DNA of 54,974 nucleotides from Ilumatobacteraceae bacterium (GCA_021298435.1 JAJTFJ010000012.1:1-54974); one strand, 5' to 3'; numbered from the stretch's first letter, positions 25,869 to 34,995 are shown. Notes: generated from the sequence alone by a model not told the origin. A program made the numbers and translations.

Positions 25869-26618
25869 ATGACAAAGGTTTTTGTACATGGCAATCCAGA
25901 AACGTCTGTGATCTGGAAGCCAGTTGTCGAACTGCTGAATGATCGTCGCATCAACGACATCGTTTTGTTGTCGCCGCCAGGGTTCGGTGCGCCGACCCCC
26001 AAGGACTGGGGTGGCACGGTGCGCGAGTACACGCAGTGGCTTGCTGATGAATTGAAAGCCATTGGTGGCGACATTGACTTGGTGGGTCACGACTGGGGTG
26101 CGGGGCACGTGTTCCGTGTGTTGGCCGAATACCCCGGGATTGTTCGTAGTTGGGCGACCGACTGCGTGGGGCTGATGCATCGCGACTACGTGTGGCACGA
26201 CGCTGCACAAGGTTGGGCAACTCCAGAAGTGGGCGAGCAGATGGTGCAGGGCATGGTCGATATGGACGCCGACACGTTTGTGGCTGCGTTCGGTGGGCTC
26301 GGATTCCCCGAAGACATCGCACGTGAGATGAAGCAAGGCATTGACGCTGAAATGGCTCGATGCATTCTCACGTTGTATCGAGATGCTGTTCAGCCAGCGA
26401 TGCGCGCTCTAGGGAGTCGCTTCATTGAACAAGCGCCGAAGCGTGGTCTTGTCATCATCGCCGAGAACGACCACTATGCAGGTTCACATGAGACTCATGA
26501 AGAAATAGCGCGAGCCGTGAACGCCAAAGTGCGACACCTTGAAGGGTGTGGTCACTGGTGGATGCTGGAAAAACCCGAAGAGGCTGCCCGCATGCTTGCG
26601 GGTCACTGGATTAAGTAA
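25869..26618 (+). CDS. alpha/beta hydrolase (haloalkane/haloacetate dehalogenase-like)
   Basis: 249 aa. The sequence begins directly at the motif VFVHGNPETSVIW, which in haloalkane dehalogenases follows about 25 further residues. The nucleophile is Asp75 in VGHDWGAG (Asp, as in dehalogenases and epoxide hydrolases). A candidate acid lies in AENDHYAG and the base His in GCGHWWMLEKPEE. The cap region is short. ATG at 25869, or an adjacent GTG at 25866, after a GGGG-rich ribosome-binding site; coupled to the preceding crotonase gene. Dehalogenase activity is a possibility, not shown. Confidence 0.75.
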   Translation: MTKVFVHGNPETSVIWKPVVELLNDRRINDIVLLSPPGFGAPTPKDWGGTVREYTQWLADELKAIGGDIDLVGHDWGAGHVFRVLAEYPGIVRSWATDCVGLMHRDYVWHDAAQGWATPEVGEQMVQGMVDMDADTFVAAFGGLGFPEDIAREMKQGIDAEMARCILTLYRDAVQPAMRALGSRFIEQAPKRGLVIIAENDHYAGSHETHEEIARAVNAKVRHLEGCGHWWMLEKPEEAARMLAGHWIK

Positions 26619-26624
26619 ACGGAC

Positions 26625-27194
26625 TTACGGCTGTGCGGGTGTGAGGAAACCGCGGAGAACTTCAATCTCGCTATTTTGTGACGATGTAATTTCGTTTGCC
26701 AAAGCGAGTGCAGCAGGATTCTTGCCATCCTTCAGCACATCTCGAGCCATCTGAATTGCGCCTTCATGATGAGCAATCATTGCTTGGGCCCATCGACTAT
26801 TAAATGCGGTGCCTCGTAATGTTCCGAGTTCTGCGAGTTCCTCGGCGGTCAACATTCCGCTCATCATGGAGGAGTGATCCATGCCGTCATCGGCGGTGAG
26901 TGGTTGTCTCCAATCGGACAGTAATTGCGTCATCTGCATGATTTCCGGATCTTGAGCTGCTTTGATCTGAGTCGCAAGATCACGGATGCCTTGGACAGCT
27001 CCACTGGTGGGGTCCAGCGCAATGTCGGACATTTCGATTGCCTGTTCATGATGAGGAATCATCATTTGAGCAAACATGACATCAGCGTCATTGAATGCTT
27101 GACCTGTTGTGGTGTCAGAACTTGCGTTTGAAGAGCCACATGCTGCAAGTGCGATGAAGGACACGGTTGCCAATGCCATACGCAGTGTTTTCAT
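26625..27194 (-). CDS. DUF305 lipoprotein, probable copper-associated
   Basis: 189 aa. Signal peptide with lipobox (ALAACGSS), then a DUF305 domain with two related Met/His motifs, FAQMMIPHHEQAIEM and WAQAMIAHHEGAIQM, which look like an internal duplication. A Met/His cluster (GMDHSSMMSGM) separates them. Such residues bind Cu(I)/Cu(II) in some DUF305 proteins. Ribosome-binding site AAGGGG upstream. Lies 61 nt downstream of the CopC-CopD gene on the same strand, supporting a copper role. Confidence 0.85.
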   Translation of the reverse strand: MKTLRMALATVSFIALAACGSSNASSDTTTGQAFNDADVMFAQMMIPHHEQAIEMSDIALDPTSGAVQGIRDLATQIKAAQDPEIMQMTQLLSDWRQPLTADDGMDHSSMMSGMLTAEELAELGTLRGTAFNSRWAQAMIAHHEGAIQMARDVLKDGKNPAALALANEITSSQNSEIEVLRGFLTPAQP

Positions 27195-27255
27195 AGAAAG
27201 CCCCTTTTCGTGGTTGCCTGGATGCGAGTAAGACTAGTGGGCGGAACGATGAGGT

Positions 27256-28629
27256 TCAGGTCGGGGAAATAGCAACAAGTGTGGCAGTGAGCACAATGAC
27301 CACTGTCCCCATGGCGGATTCAAGAAGTGTGCTGCGCATCAACTGGGCCCTCAGTCGTGAAGGACTTGTCTGTGAAGTACGAGTTTTCCTCATCAAGAGA
27401 CTTCTGTTTTTCGCGGCCAGACGAAGCATCAAAACAACGATCAAGACTTTTACGAGAAGAAGCAATCCGTGTGAAGAGGTGAAAACGGTGGTCACTCCCG
27501 AGTGAAGTCGAAGCATCTGAATGGCCCCCGTGATGACCAACACAATTACTGCTTTTTCTGCAATAAATGAGAAACGTTGAAATGCCTCAAGCGCTCTGTC
27601 GTGAGGAATGTTTGGAATCACGATCAGCAGCATTGCAATCAGCCCACCAACCCAAATGGCCATAGATGTGACGTGAAGTGCATCAACAGGAATGCCGAGC
27701 CACGGCAACGATTGTGAACGCGAGTGTCCGCCATAAGCGAGTGTGATGAGAAACATTGGGACAATGAGTAAGAGATGCAACTGAGTGGATCTGTTGAGGA
27801 CGCCTTCTTGTATTGATCGAAAAAGAACGGCAATAAGAAGAACGCTCAGAACGGTCTTTGTCGCCAACATGGCCCCTGGCGTAGAGCTAAAAATGCTGAA
27901 GAGAGAACTCAATGATGATTCTGAAGGCTCCCTAAGGTCGTTATTGAAAATAAGGGTCTGAATGAATGATGAAGCTGCAAGTAAGGCCACGCCCGCGGTC
28001 ATGAAGCGGCGACCAAGAGGCACAGTCATTGCTCCACCTGCGATAGCTAGTTCAGCGACCAACATGCCGCCGAGAAGAATGATGCCAAGGTACTGAAGAG
28101 AACGAAGCGAGACACGAATAGGTTCAGAGACCGCAGTTGCTTCACTTGAACTGACTTCTTGGAACGGCGGTGTTGTTGACTCAGCCGGCATGAGCGTCGT
28201 AGGTGGCTGGCTGGCAAGTGAATCAGGAACGGTGGGGTTGGAGACTGCAGCCTGAACCACAAAGCCCACACGACCAGAGACAATGTGTCCATCGACGCCG
28301 ACCAATCTCCATCGTGCGGTGACAGATCCCGTCAATCCGCTGGGAAGAGAGAAAACAATGACGGAGTCAGAACTTCCGTGAACGAATTGCGTCAGTGGCG
28401 TGCGTGTTCCGTCACTATTAACAACCTCTCCTGATGCAGAGTTCAGCGGAACTGATTTGGCGAAACTCACAGTCCAAGTCGTTGGTGCTGTTGTGAGGGT
28501 GTCGCCGCTCTTGGGGGAACTATCAGTCTGATTGTTGTGGGCGAGCGCGATGCTGCTTGTGAAAAAAGAGAAGGAGAAGAACGCCAAAAAGACTGTGACG
28601 GCGAAGAGGGAGAGGCGGCGAGTCAACAT
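27256..28629 (-). CDS. copper resistance CopC-CopD fusion protein
   Basis: 457 aa. A 30-residue signal peptide ends in SIALA, so cleavage would leave His31 as the N-terminal residue, the usual CopC copper ligand. VDGHIVSGRVGF supplies Asp113 and His115, the other ligands of a CopC Cu(II) site. After a Pro/Ser/Thr-rich linker (~130-170), about eight membrane helices form the CopD domain, with His in GIPVDALHVTSMAIWVGG. CopC/CopD proteins handle copper import or supply outside the cytoplasm. Ends upstream of the DUF305 gene. Confidence 0.9.
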   Translation of the reverse strand: MLTRRLSLFAVTVFLAFFSFSFFTSSIALAHNNQTDSSPKSGDTLTTAPTTWTVSFAKSVPLNSASGEVVNSDGTRTPLTQFVHGSSDSVIVFSLPSGLTGSVTARWRLVGVDGHIVSGRVGFVVQAAVSNPTVPDSLASQPPTTLMPAESTTPPFQEVSSSEATAVSEPIRVSLRSLQYLGIILLGGMLVAELAIAGGAMTVPLGRRFMTAGVALLAASSFIQTLIFNNDLREPSESSLSSLFSIFSSTPGAMLATKTVLSVLLIAVLFRSIQEGVLNRSTQLHLLLIVPMFLITLAYGGHSRSQSLPWLGIPVDALHVTSMAIWVGGLIAMLLIVIPNIPHDRALEAFQRFSFIAEKAVIVLVITGAIQMLRLHSGVTTVFTSSHGLLLLVKVLIVVLMLRLAAKNRSLLMRKTRTSQTSPSRLRAQLMRSTLLESAMGTVVIVLTATLVAISPT

Positions 28630-28761
28630 GGGAATGGTTGCGACATTGCATGATCGCTGCCCAAAAGGTACCAGACCGTTGCCAGTGGTCGCAGTCGCGG
28701 GTTGTTACTCAATGTGTTGCATGGGCTTGCGGGGCGCTGGATCAAGTGACAGGCTTGCACG

Positions 28762-29640
28762 ATGAGTGATGTTGTGAAGCCCAAGCGAGGTGGTCCTCGT
28801 TCGACGGTTGACTGGTCAGAGTCCCAGCCCTACAAGCGCATTTCTGTTGCAAAGGTGTCGCCTGCCATTGGTGCTGTTGTCAGTGGTGTGCAGTTGGCCG
28901 ATGTTGATGACGAGACATATGCAGAGATTCGCCGCGCACTAAACGAGAACTGTGCGATCTTCTTTCGTGATCAGCACATGACGCCAGAAGAACACATTGC
29001 TTTTGGTCGTCGCTTTGGCAACCTTGATATTCACCCGGCCGCTGCCAACAGCACGGGGCACGAAGAGATTCTGGTGATCGCAGCGGATGAGAACTCAAGT
29101 CGTGCAAATGGTGAGGCCTGGCACAGCGATGTGTCGTGTGAACCGCAGCCGCCACTTGGCAGCATTTTGTACATGAAGGAAATTCCTCCCGTCGGTGGAG
29201 ACACATTGTTCGCCAGCATGTATGCCGCATACGATGCGTTGAGTGACCGCATGAAGGAGTACCTGCACGGTCTTGTTGCAGTGCACGATGGCAATCACGT
29301 ATACAAGGGCTTGTATCAAGGTGTGGCCGACAAGCCCAGTTACCCAATGGCAAAGCATCCGATTGTTCGCACACATCCGGAAACCGGTCGTTTGAGCTTG
29401 TTCGTGAATCGTTCCTTCACAACACACATTGTGGGCATTCCGAAAGACGAGAGCGATGCCATTCTTGGGTACTTGTTCGATCACGTGGAACACCCCAACT
29501 TCCAAACACGTTTTGTGTGGGAAGAAAACTCTGTGGCCTTTTGGGACAACCGTTCTGCGCAGCACCGTGCGATTTGGGACTACTGGCCACACCGCCGCTA
29601 CGGACACCGTGTCACGGTGAAGGGTGATACGCCCGTCTAA
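28762..29640 (+). CDS. TauD/TfdA-family Fe(II)/2-oxoglutarate dioxygenase
   Basis: 292 aa. Hydroxylates a small substrate with O2 and 2-oxoglutarate. The iron ligands are WHSDVS (His-x-Asp) and a distal His in RSAQHRAIWDYWPH, which also offers the Arg that binds 2-oxoglutarate (HRRYGHRV). Family motifs FFRDQHMTPEEHIAFGRRFG and GDTLFASMYAAYDAL are present. Length and motifs match the taurine/2,4-D type; the substrate is unknown. No Shine-Dalgarno is seen before the ATG. Confidence 0.9.
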   Translation: MSDVVKPKRGGPRSTVDWSESQPYKRISVAKVSPAIGAVVSGVQLADVDDETYAEIRRALNENCAIFFRDQHMTPEEHIAFGRRFGNLDIHPAAANSTGHEEILVIAADENSSRANGEAWHSDVSCEPQPPLGSILYMKEIPPVGGDTLFASMYAAYDALSDRMKEYLHGLVAVHDGNHVYKGLYQGVADKPSYPMAKHPIVRTHPETGRLSLFVNRSFTTHIVGIPKDESDAILGYLFDHVEHPNFQTRFVWEENSVAFWDNRSAQHRAIWDYWPHRRYGHRVTVKGDTPV

Positions 29641-29642
29641 TG

Positions 29643-29693
29643 ACTGCTTGTACACAGTAACTGTGCTTTTGGTTACTGCTTGTACGCAGTAAC
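29643..29693. repeat. 19-bp near-identical direct repeat, partly palindromic
   Basis: ACTGCTTGTACACAGTAAC (29643-29661) and the copy at 29675-29693 differ at one base. The second copy contains the last six codons and part of the stop codon of the minus-strand LLM gene, and with one flanking base forms the palindrome GTTACTGC-N6-GCAGTAAC. The first copy lies in the gap between two convergent genes. Confidence 0.7.
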
Positions 29694-30710
29694 AATTGGT
29701 GCGAGTTCGGTGGGTGTGGCGCCGTGCATGATGACGCCGTCACAACCCAGCGCAAACTGATGACGAATAGCGGCCACGCATTGCTCGGGTGATCCAGTCG
29801 CTGACGGTGCAAGCCATTCAGATGGAATCAGGGGAGCGACTCGCTCTAAATCTTCCGTCGTTCCCTTGGCATCCAGCGCACCGGGGAATGTGCGAACAAA
29901 CTCATCTTCGCGGAATCGCTTCAATACAGCAGGGTCCCACTTATTGGTACGCACCATGAGGTCGCCGTAGGCCTGCAAGTACGTCGCAAGTCGGCCCACA
30001 GTTTTCTTCAACCGCAATGCAGGGTCGATGTGGTCGCCAATTGTTGCGAAGCATGACCAAACCTTCACTGAATCAGGATCACGGCCGGCTTCTTCGGCCG
30101 ACCGCTTCACTGTTTGCACTGCGCGCTGAGTTGTTGCATCAGTAAAGAATGTGTGCAGAATCACGTTGTCGTATGCGCGTCCTGCCATCTTGAGTGTTTG
30201 ATCACCGAACACCGTGATGCTGAGGGGGATGTCGAGACGGAAGTCAGGGTCAAGGCGTAACACGGGGTAGGTGCCGGTGATGTCGGTGTGGCCCAACACG
30301 GTCTCGCCATTCCATAAGCGACGCATGAGGAGAGCGAATTGCTCCATGGACTCAGTGGTGGCCATCGGCATGCCGTACGCCTTGAACATGGCTTCGATGC
30401 CGCGACCCAAGCCAAGGCTGAAGCGGCCTTCTGACAACAAATGCAACGTGCTGGCCCAGGATGCCGTGACAAGTGGGTGACGCGTGGTGTGGTTGGTGGC
30501 GGCAGTGATGACGTTGATGGTGCTGGTGGCAGCGACCGCAGCACCGGTGAGGGCTCCCGCTTCCTTGATATTGAAACGCTCTGAGATGAAGGCCGTGCCG
30601 AGCCCTAGTTCTTCGGCATGTGCGAGTTCGCCCAGCATGTCGCGTGGCGACTTCGGTGCCCCAGCCAATGTGTAGAAGCCAAGTTCGGGGTGGGCGGGTG
30701 TTGCGCTCAT
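29673..30710 (-). CDS. LLM-class oxidoreductase, probably F420-dependent (TIGR03857-like)
   Basis: 345 aa, luciferase-like TIM barrel. Motifs: GFYTLAGAPKSPRDM at the N-terminus, TNHTTRHPLVTASWASTLHLLSEGR and RFSLGLGRGIEAM, typical of actinobacterial F420-dependent LLM enzymes. The reaction cannot be predicted. The ATG has TACTCT 6 nt upstream. Convergent with the TauD-like gene; its 3' end overlaps a 19-bp repeat. Confidence 0.85.
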   Translation of the reverse strand: MSATPAHPELGFYTLAGAPKSPRDMLGELAHAEELGLGTAFISERFNIKEAGALTGAAVAATSTINVITAATNHTTRHPLVTASWASTLHLLSEGRFSLGLGRGIEAMFKAYGMPMATTESMEQFALLMRRLWNGETVLGHTDITGTYPVLRLDPDFRLDIPLSITVFGDQTLKMAGRAYDNVILHTFFTDATTQRAVQTVKRSAEEAGRDPDSVKVWSCFATIGDHIDPALRLKKTVGRLATYLQAYGDLMVRTNKWDPAVLKRFREDEFVRTFPGALDAKGTTEDLERVAPLIPSEWLAPSATGSPEQCVAAIRHQFALGCDGVIMHGATPTELAPIVTAYKQ

Positions 30711-30716
30711 GTGGTG

Positions 30717-30722
30717 AGAGTA
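30717..30722 (-). promoter_or_regulatory. -10 box of the LLM gene at 30710
   Basis: TACTCT on the minus strand, then 6 nt, then the ATG, with no Shine-Dalgarno: leaderless type. Confidence 0.45.
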
Positions 30723-30761
30723 GTGCCTACGCCCACTAGGTTCTCATCCAAAGGGGAACAC

Positions 30762-31295
30762 ATGAATCGCATTGAAATTGAGACCAAACTGAACGACGAC
30801 CGCAGCTGGTTGTTGAACACCTACACACAACTGTCGGAGACGCAGTTGTTCGGAGATCTCACACCGAGCGAACATGACCCATCGAACTTCTGGTCAGCCC
30901 TCGACCACCTTGCTCACCTTGCTCTCATTGAGCGGAACTTCGCCAGCATGATTCGCAAGCACATTGCTGGTGAGAAGAACCCTGTGGGGCTCACGCACGA
31001 CAACTCGGGAACACCCCGCACGCGCGATCAGATCATGGCTTCCGTGCATGCGATGACAGAGGAGTGGCAGCTCGAACATCACGGCAAGTCACTCGAAGAA
31101 GTGGTGGCATTGGGTGCCAGCGCACGCGCCATCACATTGCAATTACTCAGCGAGCTTTCCGATGAGCAACTCGAAGAAAAACTGCCCGGCGCACCGTGGG
31201 CTGATGGCACCATTGGCGGTGTGTTGGCAGCGAATGCTGATCATGGTCGCATGCATTGGAAGTGGGCGAAAGATGCGGGAGTGCACGAGCACTAA
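30762..31295 (+). CDS. DinB-family protein
   Basis: 177 aa, four-helix bundle of the DinB/YfiT type. Metal-binding histidines are suggested by SALDHLAHLALIE and a C-terminal NADHGRMHWKW. Some relatives are mycothiol- or bacillithiol-dependent transferases; most lack a known function. A strong ribosome-binding site (AAGGGG) precedes the ATG at 30762, which rules out the earlier in-frame start inside the divergent LLM gene. The nitroreductase ATG overlaps its stop. Confidence 0.8.
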   Translation: MNRIEIETKLNDDRSWLLNTYTQLSETQLFGDLTPSEHDPSNFWSALDHLAHLALIERNFASMIRKHIAGEKNPVGLTHDNSGTPRTRDQIMASVHAMTEEWQLEHHGKSLEEVVALGASARAITLQLLSELSDEQLEEKLPGAPWADGTIGGVLAANADHGRMHWKWAKDAGVHEH

Positions 31296-31987
31296 TGAGT
31301 GATGCATCACATGAGGTGACTCTCTCGGAAGGTTTAGCGACCACTCGTTCCATTCGTCGATACTTGCCCGAGCCGATTCCTGAAGATGTTCTGCGTAACA
31401 TCTTGTTCGGTGCCACTCGTGCACCAAGCGGCTCCAACCGTCAACCATTTCGCTTCATGGTGTTTACAGATTCAGAGAAATCACAGCTGGTGAAGGCCCT
31501 CATTGCTCAGGGTGCACAGAAATTATGGGGCAACAAACGCACTGATGATGGGTACGACAGTGGGTCTGGTGTCGTTGAGGACTCTCCGAAAGCTCGCATG
31601 GCAAACACGATGCAGCAATACGTGGAGAACTTCGCAGATGTGCCCGTGCTCGTGCTGGCGATACTTCTTCGGTATCGCGATCCGAATCCGATGGAAGGCG
31701 CATCGGTGTATCCGGCGTGTCAGAACGTGTTATTGGCTGCACGCGCCAAGGGATACGGAGGTGTCCTCACGGGCTTCCACGGATATGTCACCAAAGAGCT
31801 ACAAGAACTTCTGCAGTTGCCCGAGAATGCATTCATCGCTGCCACCATCACCCTGGGTAAGCCCGCTGGCTCACATGGCCCCGTGCGTCGTGTGCCCATG
31901 AATCAGTTGGTCTATGGCGATACATGGGGCGAAGGCGCGTCGTGGGCCATTGACCCCGACGGGACTGCGGTGATGAAGGGTCGATGA
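31295..31987 (+). CDS. nitroreductase-family oxidoreductase
   Basis: 230 aa FMN-dependent nitroreductase fold. TTRSIRRYLPEPIPEDVLRNIL and ATRAPSGSNRQPFRF are the standard N-terminal FMN/phosphate-binding motifs; YGGVLTGFHGY and the C-terminal GKPAGSHGPVRR fit the family. The ATG shares one base with the stop of the DinB gene, so the two are coupled. Substrate unknown. Confidence 0.88.
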   Translation: MSDASHEVTLSEGLATTRSIRRYLPEPIPEDVLRNILFGATRAPSGSNRQPFRFMVFTDSEKSQLVKALIAQGAQKLWGNKRTDDGYDSGSGVVEDSPKARMANTMQQYVENFADVPVLVLAILLRYRDPNPMEGASVYPACQNVLLAARAKGYGGVLTGFHGYVTKELQELLQLPENAFIAATITLGKPAGSHGPVRRVPMNQLVYGDTWGEGASWAIDPDGTAVMKGR

Positions 31988-32029
31988 CCTAATCTCTCTG
32001 CAGTACTTCAATGAGCCTGAGGAGGCGCC

Positions 32030-32842
32030 ATGACACACGACATGACACTGCAGAACCTGTTTTCCGTGAAGGGCAAAGTTGCCCTCGTCACCGGTGGCTC
32101 ACGAGGCATTGGCGAGATGATCGCTGCAGCTCTTTTGGCCAATGGCGCAAAGGTGTACATCTCGGCTCGTAAGGCGCAGGCATGCGATGAAGCAGCCCAA
32201 CGCCTCATGGCGAACTACGGCGGTGAGTGCATCTCCATCCCCGCAAACGTTGCAGAGATTGATGGCATCGAAGGTCTCGTTGCAGAAATATCGAAGCGCG
32301 AGAAGCACCTCGACATTCTCATCAACAACGCAGGTGTTTCATGGGGCGCTCCGATTGACGACTTCCCAGAAGTTGGTTGGGACAAAGTCATGGACACCAA
32401 CGTCAAGGGTGTTTTCTTCCTGACACAGAAGTTGCTTCCACTGATGACAGCTCGCTCGACCACCGATGATCCGTCACGCATCGTGAATATTGGATCTATC
32501 GACGGTATCGGAACTCCATCATTTGAGACGTACTCGTATGGTCCATCGAAGGCTGCAGTGCACGCGCTCACCAAGGTGTTGGCTGTGAAACTTCGCTCGC
32601 GCAACATCATCGTGAACGCAATTGCTCCCGGACCATTCCCCACATGGATGCTCTCCACGGGTGTGGGCACAGGTGGCGACGTCGAAGGAACCGACTGGGA
32701 TTCAGTGGGCGCTTTGAACCCGAGCAAGCGCGTCGGCACACCTGAAGACATCGGTGGCCTTGCATTGTTCTTGTGCTCACGCGCAGGTGCATTCACCGTG
32801 GGTGAAGTCATCACCTGTGACGGTGGCTCACTTCTGAAGTAA
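32030..32842 (+). CDS. short-chain dehydrogenase/reductase
   Basis: 270 aa classical SDR. Cofactor loop TGGSRGIG, structural NNAG, catalytic Ser in IVNIGSIDG and Y-x3-K in SYGPSKAA. The Arg in ISARKAQ after strand 2 favours NADP(H). The C-terminus is ITCDGGSLLK, as in FabG-like enzymes. A GGAGG ribosome-binding site precedes the ATG at 32030. The stop directly abuts the stop of the convergent arfB gene. Confidence 0.92.
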   Translation: MTHDMTLQNLFSVKGKVALVTGGSRGIGEMIAAALLANGAKVYISARKAQACDEAAQRLMANYGGECISIPANVAEIDGIEGLVAEISKREKHLDILINNAGVSWGAPIDDFPEVGWDKVMDTNVKGVFFLTQKLLPLMTARSTTDDPSRIVNIGSIDGIGTPSFETYSYGPSKAAVHALTKVLAVKLRSRNIIVNAIAPGPFPTWMLSTGVGTGGDVEGTDWDSVGALNPSKRVGTPEDIGGLALFLCSRAGAFTVGEVITCDGGSLLK

Positions 32843-33253
32843 TCACTCCATCGACTTGCGGTCGCGCTTCTTTTCGCTATCGCGTCGTTTGGTTTCGAGT
32901 CGTCGTTCAACAGACCCACGAGTGGGTTTTGTCTTCTTGCGTTTCACAGGTGGTGGGGCAGCGGCCTTGTCAAGAATCTTTGCCAACTGTTCGAGACAGT
33001 TGCGTCTGTTTTGCCATTGGCTTCGTGTTGTCTGATTCGTGACAGTCACTGATTCACCAAATGCAGCGATGATGCGCGCTCGTGCGGCGTTGCTGCATTC
33101 CATGTCGGCAACGGCAACAGTGAGCGACGCTTTCGTTGACGTCTTGTTGACGTTCTGGCCACCGGCACCCCCAGAACGCGCAAACCCCCACTGCATGACA
33201 GTGGGGGCAATGCGGATCCCGCGCTGAGTGCGGAGATCGTCGTCTGGTGTCAC
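32843..33253 (-). CDS. arfB: alternative ribosome-rescue factor ArfB (peptidyl-tRNA hydrolase)
   Basis: 136 aa, GTG start. Releases peptides from stalled ribosomes lacking a stop codon. The catalytic GGQ lies in RSGGAGGQNVNKTSTKA, and the C-terminal tail is lysine/arginine-rich (KRKKTKPTRGSVERRLETKRR), as needed to enter the empty mRNA channel. Length and architecture match ArfB/YaeJ rather than RF1/RF2. Convergent with the SDR gene. Confidence 0.93.
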   Translation of the reverse strand: MTPDDDLRTQRGIRIAPTVMQWGFARSGGAGGQNVNKTSTKASLTVAVADMECSNAARARIIAAFGESVTVTNQTTRSQWQNRRNCLEQLAKILDKAAAPPPVKRKKTKPTRGSVERRLETKRRDSEKKRDRKSME

Positions 33254-33274
33254 ACCTTCAGTATGACTCGTGAA

Positions 33275-34846
33275 CTAGTTGACGCGACGCTCGCGACCAG
33301 CCCAGTACGGCTCACGAAGGTCCTTCTTGAGAACCTTGCCGCTTGGGTTACGAGGAAGGACATCAATCCACTGCACTTGCGTTGGGCACTTGAAACGTGC
33401 GAAGCGCTCGCGTGAGAATTCGATGATTTCGTCTTCCGTGACCTCAACGCCAGCGGCTTTCACGACAACTGCAAGAGCTGTTTCACCCCACTTTTCGTGA
33501 GGAATACCGATAACTGCAACGTCGGCGATGCCGGGGTGCGACATGAGAACATTCTCGACCTCTGCTGGGTAGACGTTTTCGCCACCTGAGACAATCATGT
33601 CCTTCACGCGGTCGTGGATGTACACGTAGCCGTCGGCATCGACATAGCCAGCGTCACCAGACTTGAACCAACCGTCAGCGTCAATTGCCTTTGCGGTTTC
33701 ATCAGGGCGCTTCCAGTATCCGAGCATGTTCTGCCCTGTGCGAATCCAAATTTCGCCGACTTCGCCTGTTTCGCAGTCGCGGTTGTTGTCGTTGTCGTGG
33801 ATACGAATTTCAACACCAGGTCCGGGAACGCCACAGCTGCGGAGGCGGTGCTTGTTCGGGCTGTCGAGTGCGTGATCTTCAGGTGGCAAGTTGATGACAG
33901 CACCGGTTGTTTCGGTGAGGCCATATGCCTGCCAGAACTTGCACTTCAACAAAGCAACGCTCTTGGTGAGAACGTCTTCGCTAATAGGGGATGCTCCGTA
34001 TGCCATGACCTTCAGGCTGCTGAAGTCCTTCGTTGCTGATTCAGGAATCATGTTCATGAATGCAAGAACTGCAGGAACGAGGAAGGCGTGCGTAATGCGG
34101 CGCTCTTCAATGAGATTGACGAGAGCAACTGGATCCAACACGCGGAAGATGACAGTGGTGCATCCCTGGTACATGCCAGCCATCGCCCAGCCGCCACCAC
34201 CGATGTGGAACAGAGGCATTGCTGCGAGGTTCATGGAGTCAGGAGTGATTTCCCAGATCTCTTCGATCATGGGGCCAATTGCAAGGAAGTTTGCATTCGA
34301 GAGCATGACGCCCTTGGGCAAACCGGTGGTGCCACTTGAGTAGAGCTGGAATGCAACGTCGTTCGGTGCTGATGGAACTCGGGGGTCACCCAGTGACTGA
34401 CGTGCGACCCATGTATTCCAATCTTCGTACTGACCATGGCCGCCCACAACAAGAATCAATTTTGTGTGTGTAAGGTTTGGCGCAATTGCATCGAGGATGC
34501 TGACGAACTCTGCGCCAACGACAAGTACTTTTGCTTCTGCGTTGTTGACGATGTATTCCACTTCGGGTGGAGCAAGGCGCCAGTTGACATCAACACTCAC
34601 TGCATTGATGAGTGCTGCACCAAAGCAGATCTCAAAGTGGGGGATGCCGTTCATGTCAAGAAGTGCGACACGATCTTCGGCTTGTACTCCGGCTGCAGCG
34701 AAACCATTGGCAACGCGCTGAGAGTTTTCGTACATTTCAGCCCACGAGAGCTCGCGGGTGCCTTCAATGAGGCAGGTGTGTTGAGGACGTCCCGCACCAT
34801 GGGTACGGACAATGTCGCCAATTGAGGAAATGGTTGCTGTTGACAT
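33275..34846 (-). CDS. acyl-CoA synthetase (AMP-dependent)
   Basis: 523 aa ANL enzyme. P-loop YSSGTTGLPKG near residue 168, YGLTETTGAV, GWFKSGDAGYVDADG near 394, the hinge HDRVKDMIVSGGENVYPAEVE, and catalytic Lys in PRNPSGKVLKKDL near 503. The start MSTATISS at 34846 is preferred over 34891 because it fits family N-termini. Likely activates fatty or aromatic acids. Distinct from the ligase at 4855 (longer N-terminal domain there and different motif variants). Lies just before tRNA-Gly on the same strand. Confidence 0.92.
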   Translation of the reverse strand: MSTATISSIGDIVRTHGAGRPQHTCLIEGTRELSWAEMYENSQRVANGFAAAGVQAEDRVALLDMNGIPHFEICFGAALINAVSVDVNWRLAPPEVEYIVNNAEAKVLVVGAEFVSILDAIAPNLTHTKLILVVGGHGQYEDWNTWVARQSLGDPRVPSAPNDVAFQLYSSGTTGLPKGVMLSNANFLAIGPMIEEIWEITPDSMNLAAMPLFHIGGGGWAMAGMYQGCTTVIFRVLDPVALVNLIEERRITHAFLVPAVLAFMNMIPESATKDFSSLKVMAYGASPISEDVLTKSVALLKCKFWQAYGLTETTGAVINLPPEDHALDSPNKHRLRSCGVPGPGVEIRIHDNDNNRDCETGEVGEIWIRTGQNMLGYWKRPDETAKAIDADGWFKSGDAGYVDADGYVYIHDRVKDMIVSGGENVYPAEVENVLMSHPGIADVAVIGIPHEKWGETALAVVVKAAGVEVTEDEIIEFSRERFARFKCPTQVQWIDVLPRNPSGKVLKKDLREPYWAGRERRVN

Positions 34847-34920
34847 GGTCAAATCGTAGACGAGCAGTTCAAGCAGTTCTCCGCAGGACACGAGAAGTCC
34901 TCAATAGAGGAAAGTCGAAA

Positions 34921-34995
<75 letters not shown>

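Noticed and set aside
30762-31987. Possible frameshift between the DinB and nitroreductase genes
   Set aside because: Both proteins are complete at their ends; the one-base stop/start overlap is normal translational coupling.
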